Source: Lithodes maja
Taxonomy: Eukaryota > Arthropoda > Malacostraca > Decapoda > Lithodidae
Direction: 5' to 3'
Assembly: GCA_037953745.1 (NCBI GenBank)
Contig: JBAKBP010001388.1
Span: 62,001 to 126,000, forward strand
Length of the DNA stretch: 64,000 nt
A program made the position numbers and the translations under genes. This document shows positions 18,868 to 29,793 of the stretch, in pieces. The notes below the pieces were generated by a model, which was given only the letters and a program-made list of their open reading frames with translations, searched no databases and was not told the DNA's origin. The first letter of the stretch is position 1; each line of letters begins with the position of its first letter.

Positions 18868-21690
18868 ATGAAGCTGATGTATAGTAATGTGGATGGCTTG
18901 CTGTCTAAGAAATTAGAATTGAATGACTATATTGAGAAATATAAACCACATATTATGTGCTTAGCAGAAACAAAGTTGAGAGGTGGTACTGAATTGGGAG
19001 TGTTGGGATGGGAAGGGTACAATGTGTGGAGAAAAGATAGAGAAGGAAAAGTGGGCGGTGGAGTGTTAATAATGACTGACAGAAATATAGAAGCAAGTGA
19101 GATTAACCTAGGCAATAATAGATCAGAAATTATAGCAGTGACAATAAAAGACAAGGACAACAAAGCAACTGATATAGCAGTGGCTTATATACCACCACAA
19201 ACTAGAGCATGGAAGCGGGATAAATATGATCAACTAATCACGGAATCTCTAGATGCACTAAAAATACTTTTTAATAGGAGAAATAAATTATTATTAACAG
19301 GTGATTTCAATTGTAAGGAAGTCAATTGGGAAGGGTTAGATGCGGGAAATAATAATGAATCTTGGGGCAGTAAATTATTGAATCTAGTAACAGAAAACAT
19401 GTTAACACAACATGTTAGAGAAAACACACGAATCAGAGGGATGGATGAACCATCCAGGCTAGACCTAGTCTTCACCAGTGATCCACATGATGTTAGAAAG
19501 ATAAATTATCGTTGTCCCTTGGGAAAAAGTGATCACAAGATATTAGAAATGGAGATGGATTTGGGGAAAAATGAGGAGAGAAAGGAAGGACATAAAATAA
19601 ATAGATACAATTATGCTAAAACTGATTTTAAATCATTGAAACATTATTTCCAAAGTATAAATTGGAAGGAACTAGAAAGCCTGGAAATGGTTCAAGACAA
19701 ATATAGACTTTTCCTGAAAGTATATGAAGAAGGGATACATAAATATGTCCCAAGGTTCCAATCAGGGGTAAAGAAGGAAAAAGAATGGTTTAATATAAGA
19801 TGTAGTAAGGCACAGGATAGAAGAAACCGAGCCTGGAATATAGCACGGAAGAGACATAGTGAAAATAACTGGAATAAGTACAAGGAGAAAAGAAATGAAT
19901 ACGTAAAGATACGACGCGAGGAACAATATAAATATGAAAGGAATATTGTAGAGAAGTGCAAAAATGAGCCAAAACTATTTTATAGATTTGTAAATGGAAA
20001 AATAAAAACAAAAGAAGGTATTGTCAGACTAAGAGTTGGAACAAACAGCTATGAGAAAGATAAAGAATTGTGTGAAGTTATGAATGAAAAGCTTCAGTCA
20101 GTGTTTGTAAAAGAGGAGGAGTTTATAGAACCTAATAGAGAAATGAGAACACCACAGATGCCTGAAATGAAAGTGACAAAAAGTGAAGTGCTGAAATTGA
20201 TGCAGGATTTGGACGTGAGGAAATCAATGGGACCAGATGGAGTGGCTGGATGGATCCTCAAAGAATGTGCGGAAGAGTTAGTGGAACCAATCTATGAAAT
20301 CATCAAATCTTCACTGAATGAGGGAGACCTGCCAGTGGAATGGAAGAGAGCTAACATAGTACCAATTTACAAAGGAGGAGACAGAGAAAATCCGCTTAAC
20401 TACAGACCGGTGTCCCTCACCAGCATTGTTTGTAAAATTTGTGAGAAAATTATAAGGAAAAAGTGGACACACTTCATTGAGGGACAGGGGGTGCTTAGCG
20501 AGAAACAATTTGGATTCAGGGAAGGGAGATCTTGTGTATCTAATTTATTAAGCTTTTATAGCAGAGTTGTAGATGTTACACAGGAGAGAGAGGGATGGGT
20601 TGACTGTGTTTACCTGGACCTGAAAAAGGCCTTTGACAGGGTGCCTCACAAAAGGTTATTGTGGAAATTGCAGGTTGTTGGAGGTGTACATGGTAGGATG
20701 TTAAAATGGATGGAAAACTTTTTAATAGGAAGAGAAATGAGGACCACGATACGAGACGAATATTCACAGTGGAGGAGTGTGACGAGCGGAGTACCACAGG
20801 GATCAGTGTTGGGTCCGATAATGTTCCTACTTTATGTAAACGACATGCCAGAAAACTTGAATAGTCATATGAATATGTTTGCGGATGACGCTAAGATCAT
20901 GAAGAATGTCACCTGTATAGAAAGTTGTCAGGATCTTCAAAAGGACCTAGATGAGTTGCACAGATGGAGCCAAACCTGGAAAATGAGTTTCAATGCAGAA
21001 AAGTGTCATGTTTTGGAAGTGGGAACAAGTGAGATAAGGCCAAGCTGGGTGTACAAATTAGGAACTGAAATAATCGGCAAAACACGGCATGAGAAGGACC
21101 TTGGAGTGATAATACAAGATGATCTATCCCCGGAGAAGCATATTAACATGATCATTGGAGGAGCATATGGAATAATAACCAATATGAGAGTGGCATTTAA
21201 CTATTTGGATGAAGAAATGTTAAGAAAATTGATAATGACTATGATAAGACCAAGATTAGAATATGCAGCAGTGATATGGTCACCACATTTGAAAAAACAT
21301 ATAAACAAATTAGAGAAAGTCCAAAGGATAGCAACGAAGATGATCCCAAGATTGAAGGAGTTGACATATGAGGAAAGACTTAAGACACTACAACTGCCTA
21401 CCTTGAAAGAGAGAAGGGAACGAGGCGACTTAATAACGATGTTCAAGGGAGTAAAAAGTTTGGAACGAGTAGATAGGGAAGATCTATTCGTGAGGGATAA
21501 TGGAAGGACAAGAGGGCACGAGTTTAAGCTGAGGAAGGGCAGATGTCGTAAGGACACAAAGAAATTCAGCTTCCCATATAGGAGTATAGAGACTTGGAAC
21601 AACTTGGAGGAGGAGGTGGTGAGAGCGAGGAACATTAACATGTTCAAATCTAGGTTGGATAAAAGTAAATATGGAAATAGGGCAACATAA
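18868..21690 (+). CDS. LINE-D ORF2: endonuclease and reverse transcriptase
   Basis: About 940 codons from ATG at 18868 (MKLMYSNVDGLLSKK), which is the natural start of an endonuclease domain. Endonuclease residues: AETKL (about 34), GDFNCKEVNW (about 144), GKSDHK (about 220). Reverse transcriptase: NYRPVSLTSIVCKICE (about 510), YLDLKKAFDRVPH (about 580), SGVPQGSVLGPIMF (about 640), FADD (about 671). The C-terminus keeps KERRERGDLITMFKG. No internal stop or frameshift seen. The frame is also open upstream to about 18580, overlapping ORF1 in the -1 frame. Likely catalytically competent, though ORF1 is damaged. Confidence 0.85.
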   Translation: MKLMYSNVDGLLSKKLELNDYIEKYKPHIMCLAETKLRGGTELGVLGWEGYNVWRKDREGKVGGGVLIMTDRNIEASEINLGNNRSEIIAVTIKDKDNKATDIAVAYIPPQTRAWKRDKYDQLITESLDALKILFNRRNKLLLTGDFNCKEVNWEGLDAGNNNESWGSKLLNLVTENMLTQHVRENTRIRGMDEPSRLDLVFTSDPHDVRKINYRCPLGKSDHKILEMEMDLGKNEERKEGHKINRYNYAKTDFKSLKHYFQSINWKELESLEMVQDKYRLFLKVYEEGIHKYVPRFQSGVKKEKEWFNIRCSKAQDRRNRAWNIARKRHSENNWNKYKEKRNEYVKIRREEQYKYERNIVEKCKNEPKLFYRFVNGKIKTKEGIVRLRVGTNSYEKDKELCEVMNEKLQSVFVKEEEFIEPNREMRTPQMPEMKVTKSEVLKLMQDLDVRKSMGPDGVAGWILKECAEELVEPIYEIIKSSLNEGDLPVEWKRANIVPIYKGGDRENPLNYRPVSLTSIVCKICEKIIRKKWTHFIEGQGVLSEKQFGFREGRSCVSNLLSFYSRVVDVTQEREGWVDCVYLDLKKAFDRVPHKRLLWKLQVVGGVHGRMLKWMENFLIGREMRTTIRDEYSQWRSVTSGVPQGSVLGPIMFLLYVNDMPENLNSHMNMFADDAKIMKNVTCIESCQDLQKDLDELHRWSQTWKMSFNAEKCHVLEVGTSEIRPSWVYKLGTEIIGKTRHEKDLGVIIQDDLSPEKHINMIIGGAYGIITNMRVAFNYLDEEMLRKLIMTMIRPRLEYAAVIWSPHLKKHINKLEKVQRIATKMIPRLKELTYEERLKTLQLPTLKERRERGDLITMFKGVKSLERVDREDLFVRDNGRTRGHEFKLRKGRCRKDTKKFSFPYRSIETWNNLEEEVVRARNINMFKSRLDKSKYGNRAT

Positions 21691-21855
21691 GTTATGATAT
21701 GTTAGTCCAAAATACTGGGAACTGGGAATATCCATTACGATACTTGTCTAAGTAAAATGGATTGATTATAAAGTAACTAAGACAGGACAACACGAGCGCT
21801 GCTCAATTCCTGTAAACTACAAATAGGTAAATACAAATAGGTAAATACTTACCCA

Positions 21856-22222
21856 CCCTATTTAACATCTGACAGCACAGAACAAGCCAAACGTAATGAC
21901 AGCTGGGACATTACTTATTAACGCGACCGTACACAGATGACACTAACCTCTTGCCGGCAGCATGAGTGTCCACAGTCATGTAGTGTAACTCGGGTCCTCT
22001 TCTCAGACTTTTCTTCTCTCCTCTTGTTGTTAGTCTGGATCAACATGGCCCTTAATTGACAGGGCTTGGGTTTGTTGCTTACAGGCAGGGACTTTACTAG
22101 ACATTTGATTAGTTAGTTTGCCTTTATTACAGCAGGTATTACAATTGGAGTTATGCATTCCCCAACCTTCTCAAACTGTGTTCAATGTGTGTGTGTTTCG
22201 TAAGTGTTATAGAGATAAAATT
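21856..22222 (+). other. Unassigned; one weak exon-like segment
   Basis: No repeat recognised. An acceptor-like tttgcctttattacag ends at 22133 and a donor-like TTTC|GTAAGTG lies near 22200, with two open phases between. Evidence is too weak for a gene call. Confidence 0.25.
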
Positions 22223-22328
22223 AAGTAACACCCCGTTCTTAACAGTAATCATCAATTACAAACCCCAATTCAATTAAATAAACTAATGAAAGCATATGGT
22301 CCTCCCGGGATTCGAACTCGGGACACAT
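22223..22328 (-). mobile_element. SINE-T, tRNA-derived, truncated
   Basis: Minus strand: a B-box-containing tRNA-like head (cccgagttcgaatcccggg), then a body with catatgctttcattagttt and a 3' end gaacggggtgttactt. The 5' tRNA part beyond the B box is lost here. Other copies: 25113, 27051, 35443 (+), 48843 and 62824. Confidence 0.75.
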
Positions 22329-22344
22329 ATAAATACTAAACTGA

Positions 22345-22660
22345 CCTCAATTGCATGAAAGGTCCGAATATTGCTCAAAAAAATTGGGTGAAAGCTGTTA
22401 AAATCGCCAAGTGGTATAAAATTTCAGAACTAATGGGGCTAAACACAAGGGAGAAGGGGGTCCAGAAAAAGCCAAGCCAGCCCCAGCCTCCTTCTCCCTC
22501 ATGTTTAGCCCCATTAGTTTAGAAATTTTGAGACGCCCGACCAACTTAGTTTATTAGCGACTTTAAGAACTTTAACCACATTTAATTGTCAATATTAGGG
22601 CCTAACCTGCCATTTAGGTGGATTATTTTTTCCTGACAAGCGATAGCGAACCATTGTATG
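22345..22660. repeat. FB-A1 arms joined at their outer ends
   Basis: A right arm (ctaatggggctaaacacaag, ggagaagggggtccagaaaa) is followed directly by a left arm (ccttctccctcatgtttagc, cccattag ... tttcctgacaagcgatagcg). The two face outward with only about 20 bp between, so two elements are juxtaposed or one is inverted. Confidence 0.6.
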
Positions 22661-22890
22661 GTATGCAAATTAAACCTATTTAGCAGTCTGCTATTCAGGT
22701 ACAAAACTTATATCTGGTGATCAGTTAGTACAGAACTATAGGATAGTACAATATTATAAAGCAGTCACACCCACAGAACCTTGTCTAACAAGCGGGGGTT
22801 ATATACAACGTGGGATAAAGGCACTTGATCAACCAACCGTAGCATTTACGGCATTGTCCGATACAAGCGGAGTGCGATGTATATGTATAT

Positions 22891-23273
22891 TGGTGGTAAT
22901 TTACGGCACCTAAATTTAAATGATGCCCAAGGTGAAAGACAAATAAATGGCAGTCCTATATTTGAAAACTAAGTGTTCCAGGTAATTCACATACTGAGGA
23001 ATTCTTGGTGTCTCGAGAGCTCTCATGGGTGAACTTCGGGCTGCAACCTCGGTCGGGAACCTGCGAAGACCCCGCATGGTGTTTAATTCGGGACTCACCT
23101 ATTGGGATATCCTCCGAAGAAAAACCGAATATATATTGTATCATATACTTACCAAGGCGAGCTATAACCAATCTATTCCTAAGTGATTCAAATTTAGAAA
23201 GCTAAAAATTTGAATATCCCTTGGAACACCACGAGGTGTTAATAAATTTAGGTGCCTTATAAATCTACCACCA
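22891..23273. mobile_element. Non-autonomous element with terminal inverted repeats
   Basis: Termini tggtggtaatttacggcacc and its near reverse complement ending ctaccacca, both continuing through ctaaattta, frame 383 bp. No transposase coding. The superfamily is not determined; flanking TA is possible on the left only. Confidence 0.55.
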
Positions 23274-23998
23274 TGGACCAATATCATTAATGGTACAGTT
23301 GGTTCAAAAAGTTCCCCTACCCCACATCACATACAAACTGCTTGCCAGACAACTTCTGTGGCACACATCTTACGAAGGGATCACACACACACACACACAC
23401 ATCTTGCATATAAGAAAAATGAACAATGAACCACAATGAACAGCAGTGTAGTGACCACTTCAGTGGTCAATACAGCTAATCAGGCTGGACCAGTTAAGGT
23501 CTAACGAATTAGAGCCAGTATCGTTTGCCTGATGTAAATGTGGATATGGAGGACCATATCCACATGAATAAAAACCCATCACCATTACTGTAGGACTTAC
23601 AACGATGACCCCACACCACAAAGAAATGTAATAAAAGATTTGTGGGTGGTACGAGAGAGTCATCCGCGGGGTAGGCTACCCCTTGGAGACACGGGAAAAT
23701 GTTTGACTAAAGGCAATAGCCTGTCAAGGTAGAGATAGTAATAATAGTGATATTAGGGTAAATGAGCTTTGGTGGGAGATAAAAGTTTGTTAAAGACTGA
23801 AGTATAGACTCCAGCCTTTGAAGAGAAAGTTTATAGTGAGGCATAGACACAGGGAGAGAAAAGGAATCCAAAATAACCTATTTTTTCTGAGAGGTAAAAG
23901 CAAGAGCCGGGAGAGACCTACTCTTGTGAAAATAAACCAAGGTCAGTGGGAGAAAAAGGGAAATATTTGATAAGATTTGAGCTTTAGCCCATCAGGAA
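23274..23998. other. No gene recognised; short (CA)n
   Basis: A (CA)n tract lies at 23382-23401. The remainder shows no motif I can support. Confidence 0.4.
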
Positions 23999-24233
23999 TA
24001 CAGGGTGACCAATTACATTACTGTAACTGTAATACAGGGTGACCAATTACATTACTGTAACTGTAATACAGGGTGACCAATTACATTACTGTAACTGTAA
24101 TACAGGGTGACCAATTACATTACTGTAACTGTAATACAGGGTGACCAATTACATTACTGTAACTGTAATACAGGGTGACCAATTACATTACTGTAACTGT
24201 AATACAGGGTGACCAATTACATTACTGTAACTG
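23999..24233. repeat. 34 bp tandem array, 7 units
   Basis: cagggtgaccaattacatta starts at 24001 and every 34 bp to 24205. Units are identical by eye. Each contains the quasi-palindrome ttactgtaactgtaa. Confidence 0.95.
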
Positions 24234-24880
24234 GTAGCTACTTGGCCCCTAAAATGTACCCTTTTGGTGACGGCTTTAATAGCGCTCAGGGATAGTTAGT
24301 CAACATTTACAGTAGTATATAATATATTATGTGTATACTGATACTACGAAATATAAGATACTAAATAGTCTGATAAGGACTTATATTATGTAGATACTAT
24401 ATATATGCTATATATATATAATCCCTACAGTTATAAGATATTAAAGTTGAGTCGAAGAGTGATGAACTATTGCTAATATTCTAATAAGGGCTGACATAGC
24501 TACTGCCAATATTTCCCCATCAGGGAGGCAGACAAGACCCTAACCAAGAATTTTAAACTAGGTCTAAAATTCTGACAGACCCTATAAGAAGAACTTTCGA
24601 CTTTGTCTAAAATTCTTTCCTAACTTTACACTCAAAAATAATCTAAAATAAAACCTATTATAATCTAGGATAAAAAAACTATCAACAACGCTCCTGCCGG
24701 TTCCCTCGCAAGGTAGGCAGACATTTAACTATCTGGAAAATTTTAGACTAGGTCTAAAATTTATAGGTTACAGACAGAATCTGTAACCTTTAATCACTAT
24801 TAATTCCCTATGATATATGTAGACAGTAAAGTCCAGTCGCATCTAAATAAGAAGATTTAGTATATAGTAAAAGTTTTTTT
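24234..24880. other. AT-rich unassigned DNA with two short palindromes
   Basis: aattttaaactaggtctaaa/att at 24550-24572 and aattttagactaggtctaaa/att at 24737-24759 are near-perfect palindromes of 23 bp, 187 bp apart. No gene. Confidence 0.45.
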
Positions 24881-24884
24881 TTAA

Positions 24885-24958
24885 CCCTAACACCCAACGG
24901 CTGTTCGGCCAGGCAGCTTGGGGAACGGGAACAACAACAACAACAACAATAATAATAA
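24885..24958. repeat. Short dispersed repeat with (AAC)n end
   Basis: ggctgttcggccaggcagc followed by ttggggaac and (AAC)n also occurs at 26308-26356, so this is a retroposed-looking 3' end with an AAC tail. The family is not identified. Confidence 0.5.
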
Positions 24959-25112
24959 GAAGTATAAACAAAACAAGTCAAACATAAATCATACCACTTA
25001 TACAATTTAAAAGCTTAAATTATGATCAAGTCAAGTATATTAGCATTAGTAGCAGTTTAAAGGCAGTTCCATGCTTAAGTAAATTAAGTAATGTATATAC
25101 TGTATACATAAA

Positions 25113-25262
25113 TAAGTAACACCCCGTTCTTAACATTAATCGTCAATTACAAACCCCAATGTACTTGAATAAACTAACGAAAGCATATGGTCCTCCCGGG
25201 ATTCAAACTCGGGACACCACACCCAGAATATAAGCACCTAATCCATTACGCCACCAACACAA
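25113..25262 (-). mobile_element. SINE-T, full-length-like
   Basis: Minus strand: head tggtggcgtaatggattagg with A box, B-box region cccgagtttgaatcccggg, body catatgctttcgttagttta, end gaacggggtgttactt. The B box has one substitution relative to ttcgaatcc. Confidence 0.8.
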
Positions 25263-25345
25263 TAGGTATTTCTGTAGTTGAAAGGCAGTTCCATACTTTG
25301 CATGTGTATGCCTTAGTAAATTTAATATCAGTCTTAATGGCAGTT

Positions 25346-25348
<3 letters not shown>

Positions 25349-25377
<29 letters not shown>
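25349..25377. repeat. (GT)n microsatellite
   Basis: About 14 GT units. Confidence 0.95.
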
Positions 25378-25452
25378 ATTGTGTAAAGTTTGAGGGAAGG
25401 GTATTGCATATTTCAATAAAATATCCTGCTTAAATATAAAATAAACCCCATT

Positions 25453-25487
25453 TTATTTGATGTTGCTGATGGTAGGTTGATGTAAAC
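25453..25487 (-). CDS. Candidate terminal exon of the minus-strand host gene
   Basis: The acceptor tttttatttctttgttgatttgcag (given here in two pieces: tttttatttctttg, ttgatttgcag) is strong. In the phase set by the exon at 25586-25633 it encodes G-LHQPTISNIK and a TAA. An AATAAA polyadenylation signal overlaps the stop (25452-25457). No good donor follows, which fits a last exon. An alternative phase stays open longer. Function unknown. Confidence 0.4.
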
Positions 25488-25585
25488 CTGCAAATCAACA
25501 AAGAAATAAAAAACGTTATATGAATGTTGAATATATAAGAAATGCATACATACATAAAAAGAAACATAAATTATGAACAACATAC

Positions 25586-25633
25586 CTTCTTGTAGACATG
25601 ACCCGTTGATGTAGCGGTAGCTGTAGGCTTGAT
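25586..25633 (-). CDS. Candidate internal exon, 48 nt
   Basis: Acceptor ttttttgcattggtttccag and donor AAGAAG|GTATGTTG bound a 48 nt segment. In phase 1 it starts (G)AT = Asp and encodes QAYSYRYINGSCLQE without a stop. It is separated by a 98 nt intron from the terminal exon. It keeps phase because its length is a multiple of 3. No protein family recognised. Confidence 0.5.
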
Positions 25634-25685
25634 CTGGAAACCAATGCAAAAAACAAAAACAAAATCTATCTACCGGTACCTATAT

Positions 25686-25838
25686 ACATACTCAGGCCCA
25701 ATCCCCACTTTTCCTATTTTTGTGGGGGGGAGGGGGGGGGGGGTTGGACCTCAAGACAGAGCCCGAATAGGAACAGAAAACAATGAATACACAAAAACAA
25801 AATACAAATTCACACAAAAAAAAAAAAAAAAAAAAAAA
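25686..25838 (-). repeat. LINE-C 3' UTR fragment and poly-A
   Basis: ctcaggcccaatccccactt, a G-rich run at 25724-25743 and ctcaagacagagcccgaata reproduce the LINE-C 3' end in reverse. Followed by A-rich sequence and poly-A (about 25816-25838). Confidence 0.6.
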
Positions 25839-25902
25839 GTATGTTGAATTAGTTTTCTTGAATACTTTAGTTTAGGAGCAGTTTCTGTAGTCATGTCTTT
25901 AA

Positions 25903-26240
25903 CCCCTTCTGTACCAACGACGTATTGTTTATTTGATTTCAGCTACATTTTAAAACATTTAGACCATAATAATCAGCTTAGGAAAGACGTCCACCCATTA
26001 AAAGGCTACAAACTATCCCAATCAATCCTTTTAACCCTTTCTCTGCGGGCATATTCAGGCACTCCTGAATGATTAATCAAGTATCTGCATTAAATGAACT
26101 GTATTCTGCTGAAAACTAGGCGAAAATAGCTTCAAAATGACACCAGAACGAACTTCGTAAGTGGCGGGGTTTACCCGCAGCGTCAGTTGTCTAAATAAAG
26201 CTAAAATTAAATACAAAAAATGTTGCCGGTACAGAAGGGG
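25903..26240. mobile_element. TTAA-1 element carrying an internal insertion
   Basis: TTAA|CCCCTTCTGTACC at the left (TTAA at 25899-25902) and GGTACAGAAGGGG|TTAA at the right (26241-26244). The middle (about 26034-26190) is foreign and starts TTAACCCTTTCTCTGCGGGC, itself like the end of another TTAA-type element. That insertion splits the inner hairpin. Confidence 0.7.
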
Positions 26241-26394
26241 TTAAGTGGGCTCCCTCCACCAAACCTATCAACATGCATGTCTCGGTTATGGCCTTGGAAT
26301 TGCTCGGGGCCTTGGGGCTGTTCGGCCAGGCAGCTTGGGGAACAACAACAACAACATGCATGTCTCCCTCATTATCCGATGCCTCAATTTACCG

Positions 26395-26620
26395 TATTAT
26401 AGGTTTTTAGGGGTTTGTGTTTTGGTTGGTCCGAGAACGCATCATCATTTACCCCATTATTTTTAGGGTTCGCTATTCGATTTTTCCTTTTAAGATCGGG
26501 TTTTCAGGGACGTAATTATAATGTAAAACTTGCAAAATAAACAAACCAAAACAGGGACGACACAATGGCAAAGGAACTTGTCAAAATCGCTGTGGAAACG
26601 TAAATTCACCTTGACCTCCC
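26395..26620. repeat. Two dispersed repeats
   Basis: 26395-26515 (ttagggttcgctattcgatt, aagatcgggttttcaggga) resembles 29640-29750. 26515-26620 is the reverse of the motif at 28880-29010 and 34780-34890 (ggtttgtttattttgcaagt, tttacattataatt). The family is not identified. Confidence 0.45.
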
Positions 26621-26689
26621 TATATACAAAACCTCCACTAAAGTATTTATCAAGAGCACTTCTATCAAGCTAATCCCAAGTCCTCATTA

Positions 26690-26935
26690 AAAGATAGAAT
26701 TAGATAGGCATATGGACGAGATGGGATGGATGTGAGGGGGATCTGCCAGGTGTGGGCCAATCGGTGCTCTGCAGACCCCCGTTTTCTGACCTCTGACCGG
26801 TTTGGTGAGGTCAGTTCTCATGGTGTTAGTGAGCTTGGCCTATAATTATGGTTGGGTGTGAGAGGGAACTGCCTTTTGTGGGCCAATTGGCTTTCTGCAG
26901 ACTCCTATTTTCTTACGTTCTTATTATTCCCTCCA
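26690..26935 (+). mobile_element. CR1-A-related 3' end, plus strand
   Basis: ggatgtgagggggatctgcc, gctctgcagacccccg and the terminal gccaattggctttctgcaga, then cttacgttctta, match the CR1-A 3' UTR and octamer tail in the opposite orientation. More diverged than 764-980; no RT sequence. Confidence 0.7.
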
Positions 26936-27050
26936 TATCTCTAAACAGTCATCTTTCTTACCCACACAAGCTACAACTATATCACAAGTTAGTATACTTC
27001 TCATCACCCAACTTATAGACATTAAAATGTATAACTTGCAAACTAAACAT

Positions 27051-27198
27051 AAGTAACACCCCATTCTTAACAATAATCATATATTACAAACCCCAATGTA
27101 CTTGAATAAACTAATGAAAGCATATGGTCCTCCCGGGATTCGAACTCGGGACACCACACCCAGAACATAATCATCTAAACCATTACACCACCAACACA
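27051..27198 (-). mobile_element. SINE-T, full-length-like
   Basis: Same order as at 25113-25262, with an intact B box (ggttcgaatcc in the minus-strand consensus appears here as gagttcgaatcccggg). Confidence 0.8.
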
Positions 27199-28006
27199 TG
27201 CCTAAATCACTTCCACCACCTACTGCATATGTAAAGGTTAAACTAAAATATTTATTGAAGCACTTCTAACAAGCTAATCCCAAGTCCGGGCAACTTGACC
27301 TGGTAATTCGTGACAAATGCCTAATGTTCTCGGGAATGACGGTGTCTGGGGGGGGAAAGAAGAAAAATCTAAACATGCATCTTCTTTCCCAACACTAGTC
27401 AGCCATTCTCACATGTTCTCAGATGATTAATAACAAGTTTCCAGTCTTCTGTGTGATAGATAATTATTCCTCCTTTTCAAGCATCTTCTCACCCAAGCAT
27501 ATGCCCAAATACCTAGGCCGAACACAAAATCCCTGTCTACTAGAAATCTATCTATCTATCCACAATCCACATATGTAATCAGACACAAACCCCATTTATA
27601 TTTTTATCTGGGGGTGGCCAACTCAAGACACAGCCTACTAGAAAAAGCTATAATTGTTGTTGTTGTTGTTGTTGTTGTTCTTTCTCATACATGTCACCCT
27701 TTATAATGTCCAAACTATCCTGACCTAACACAAAACCTCCACTAACTAACCAACTAACTGCTAAGGCAATAATAATAATGTTTGTTTCCTGTCTGCATAA
27801 GGGATTCTTATTAATGATTACACCCTGTAGGCACCATGCATTACCTTCCCTCACCATCCTCAATAAACTTTACCCTCCTCACCATCATCTGACACCTTAC
27901 ACCTCAGTGGGAAACCCCCACTAAAGGATGGCCATTGTAAACACTCTCCAGGTTATGTCCAATATGTCATATACAAGGCCTCACCCAACAATCCTGTACC
28001 ATCCTC
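27199..28006. other. Unassigned DNA with simple repeats
   Basis: LINE-C 3' scrap (-) at about 27595-27640; (TTG)n at 27654-27679. Bases 27886-27955 (tctgacaccttacacctcag, actaaaggatggccattgta) recur twice after the TTAA-2 element at 28612-28735. No gene. Confidence 0.45.
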
Positions 28007-28010
28007 TTAA

Positions 28011-28065
28011 CCCGGGAACTGCGGGGAGACTCTTATGAGTGAGTGAAAAAAAAAATCAACTTTTG

Positions 28066-28103
<38 letters not shown>

Positions 28104-28581
28104 GCCCCTGGGCCATGCAAAATCTCAGTCCTCTACCTCCCCTCCTTCCCCACTTTCCTCCTCTCCTTCAGTTATCACCTATTTTCCCTGTTATTCCCTT
28201 ATTCTGAGGTATATTTTCGTGCTAACATTAGCGAGTTGCAAGCAGGGTGTTGTCATCACTGATGGCGAGAGAGAGAGAGAGAGAGAGAGTATCGATCGAC
28301 TGTGTCTCAGTGGCCTTGGGGGAAATTGGCGGAAAAGCAGTTTGCCTCACCCATACATTATACAACTCGCGGGCTATATCTCCGATTTTGACCATCCAAA
28401 CGCTGTTTTCACTCGTTTTATTGTTGTTTCAGGTTAATACCTTTATAATCAACCCATAATAGGCACATATGGATAAGTATTAATGCTATTAATGGCACAA
28501 TGAATATTTTAGTGACGGAAACACCTCAAATACGTCAGCACAGGGGGACGTTTCCAATTACCCCCATGCGCACTTCAGAGG
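28011..28581. mobile_element. TTAA-2 element, copy 1
   Basis: Bordered by TTAA at 28007-28010 and 28582-28585. Termini CCCGGGAACTGCGGGGAG and, reversed, CCTCTGAAGTGCGCATG are weakly similar (CC...GAA.TGCG). The interior (poly-A at 28070-28100, (GA)n at 28266-28289, ctggggg-type blocks, a segment with gcgggctatatctccgattt) is shared with the inverted copy at 36053-36669. No coding sequence. Confidence 0.8.
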
Positions 28582-28608
28582 TTAATACACCCAAACCTCA
28601 TTATTATC

Positions 28609-28740
28609 ACCACCATCATCTGACACCTTACACCCCCCTGGGAAACCCCCACTAAAGGATGGCCATTGTAAACACCTAATACCCCCCTGGGAAACCCCCC
28701 ACTAAAGGATGGTCATTGTAGAAACTCTCCAGACATATAC
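28609..28740. repeat. Duplicated flank of TTAA-2
   Basis: gggaaacccccactaaagga followed by tggccattgta occurs twice in this interval and once at about 27910 on the other side of the TTAA-2 element. Confidence 0.6.
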
Positions 28741-28861
28741 CTGTATACTCCCTACCATGTCAAAGAATATTATTACAGTATTTTTATTATTTATTCCCCA
28801 GTTTCAGCTTGGGAAACAGATTAACTTGCTCATGTAGTTGTACAGTACACCCTATGTCGTG

Positions 28862-29480
28862 GTTTTGTGTTCTTTTATTTCAATAATATATTTTGCTAGT
28901 TATATTTCCACATACAGGTACTGTAGTGATTTTGATCAATTCTTTTGGCTTGATATTGTGCCGTTCCTGTTTTGGTTTGTTTGATTTGCAAGTTTTACAT
29001 TATAATTTAGTTATCTGTTACACTAATACTTACACTGCGATTATTGTTAATATTTTGTTTGCCATGCTCTTCCATTATAGTCAAATGTCTTAACATTTAC
29101 TCTGTCCTAATCCGTCCTCTGAGCAATGCCAGACCACCTCAACCAAATTCTACTCATAGTCATAAACTTTACTACTGTCCAAATTATTACTGCATAAATT
29201 ATAAGTCAATAATCATTATGTCACACCACACATCCCTCTCACCATCATCATTATGGTACATTGTGCCCAAGTCTCAGTAATTGCATATTTTCATAGCATA
29301 TCAGCATCTTATGACTTAAACTGCTTCAAGCTCAGTATCCAGACATTTGGACTCCAATGCATCATGATTTGGCCGTCACTCTTTCAACAAAAAAAAAAAA
29401 TGGGGGGTGGAGAGACGCATGTTACACGCAGCTTTGCCTTTTGTCTTCTTCATTCACAAAGAAAATAAAAAATAAAATTT
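28862..29480 (+). repeat. Dispersed repeat and jockey-like 3' UTR
   Basis: 28880-29015 carries the tttggtttgtttgatttgca type repeat also at 34780-34890. 29300-29470 resembles the 3' UTR of the jockey-like copy at 17255-17424 (cttatgacttaaactgcttc; ctttgccttttgtcttcttc) and ends in an AAAATAAAAAATAAAA-like tail. Confidence 0.5.
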
Positions 29481-29793
29481 CTCATAAAGTTTATATTAAT
29501 GAATAGGTCTCTTCTCCGCAGTTCCTTTAGCATTCTCAACTCACTCCTAACTCTAGTCACAACACTTGTTAGCACTATTTTTCTACAGTGGTGTTCGGCT
29601 AATCCATCCACTAACCTGCCTTACCCTTAGGTAAGCAGTACGGATTTATATCAGGTTTACTCCCCTAGAATGCATCCCCATTTACTCCATTAATTTTAGG
29701 GTTTGCTATATGATTTGTCTATTTAAGATTGGGTTTTCAGGAACATAACCCAATCGTATATCGAGGGAGACCTGTACTGTATCAATATCTCAC

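Larger units (their letters stand above)
17430..21855 (+). mobile_element. LINE-D, nearly full-length CR1-like retrotransposon
   Basis: Order is 5' UTR (17430-17704), ORF1 with one nonsense codon, ORF2 intact, a short 3' UTR and a tail with aaataggtaaatac repeated twice (about 21824-21851). RT sequence is CR1-like (TSGVPQGSVLGPIMF, FADD), but ORF1 has an RNA-binding fold in place of the CR1-A esterase, so it is a separate lineage. The left end directly follows the A-rich tail of the jockey-like copy. Confidence 0.8.

Noticed and set aside
23146..23156. atacttacc resembling the 5' end of U1 snRNA
   Set aside because: Only nine bases agree; the following sequence and any Sm site do not match.
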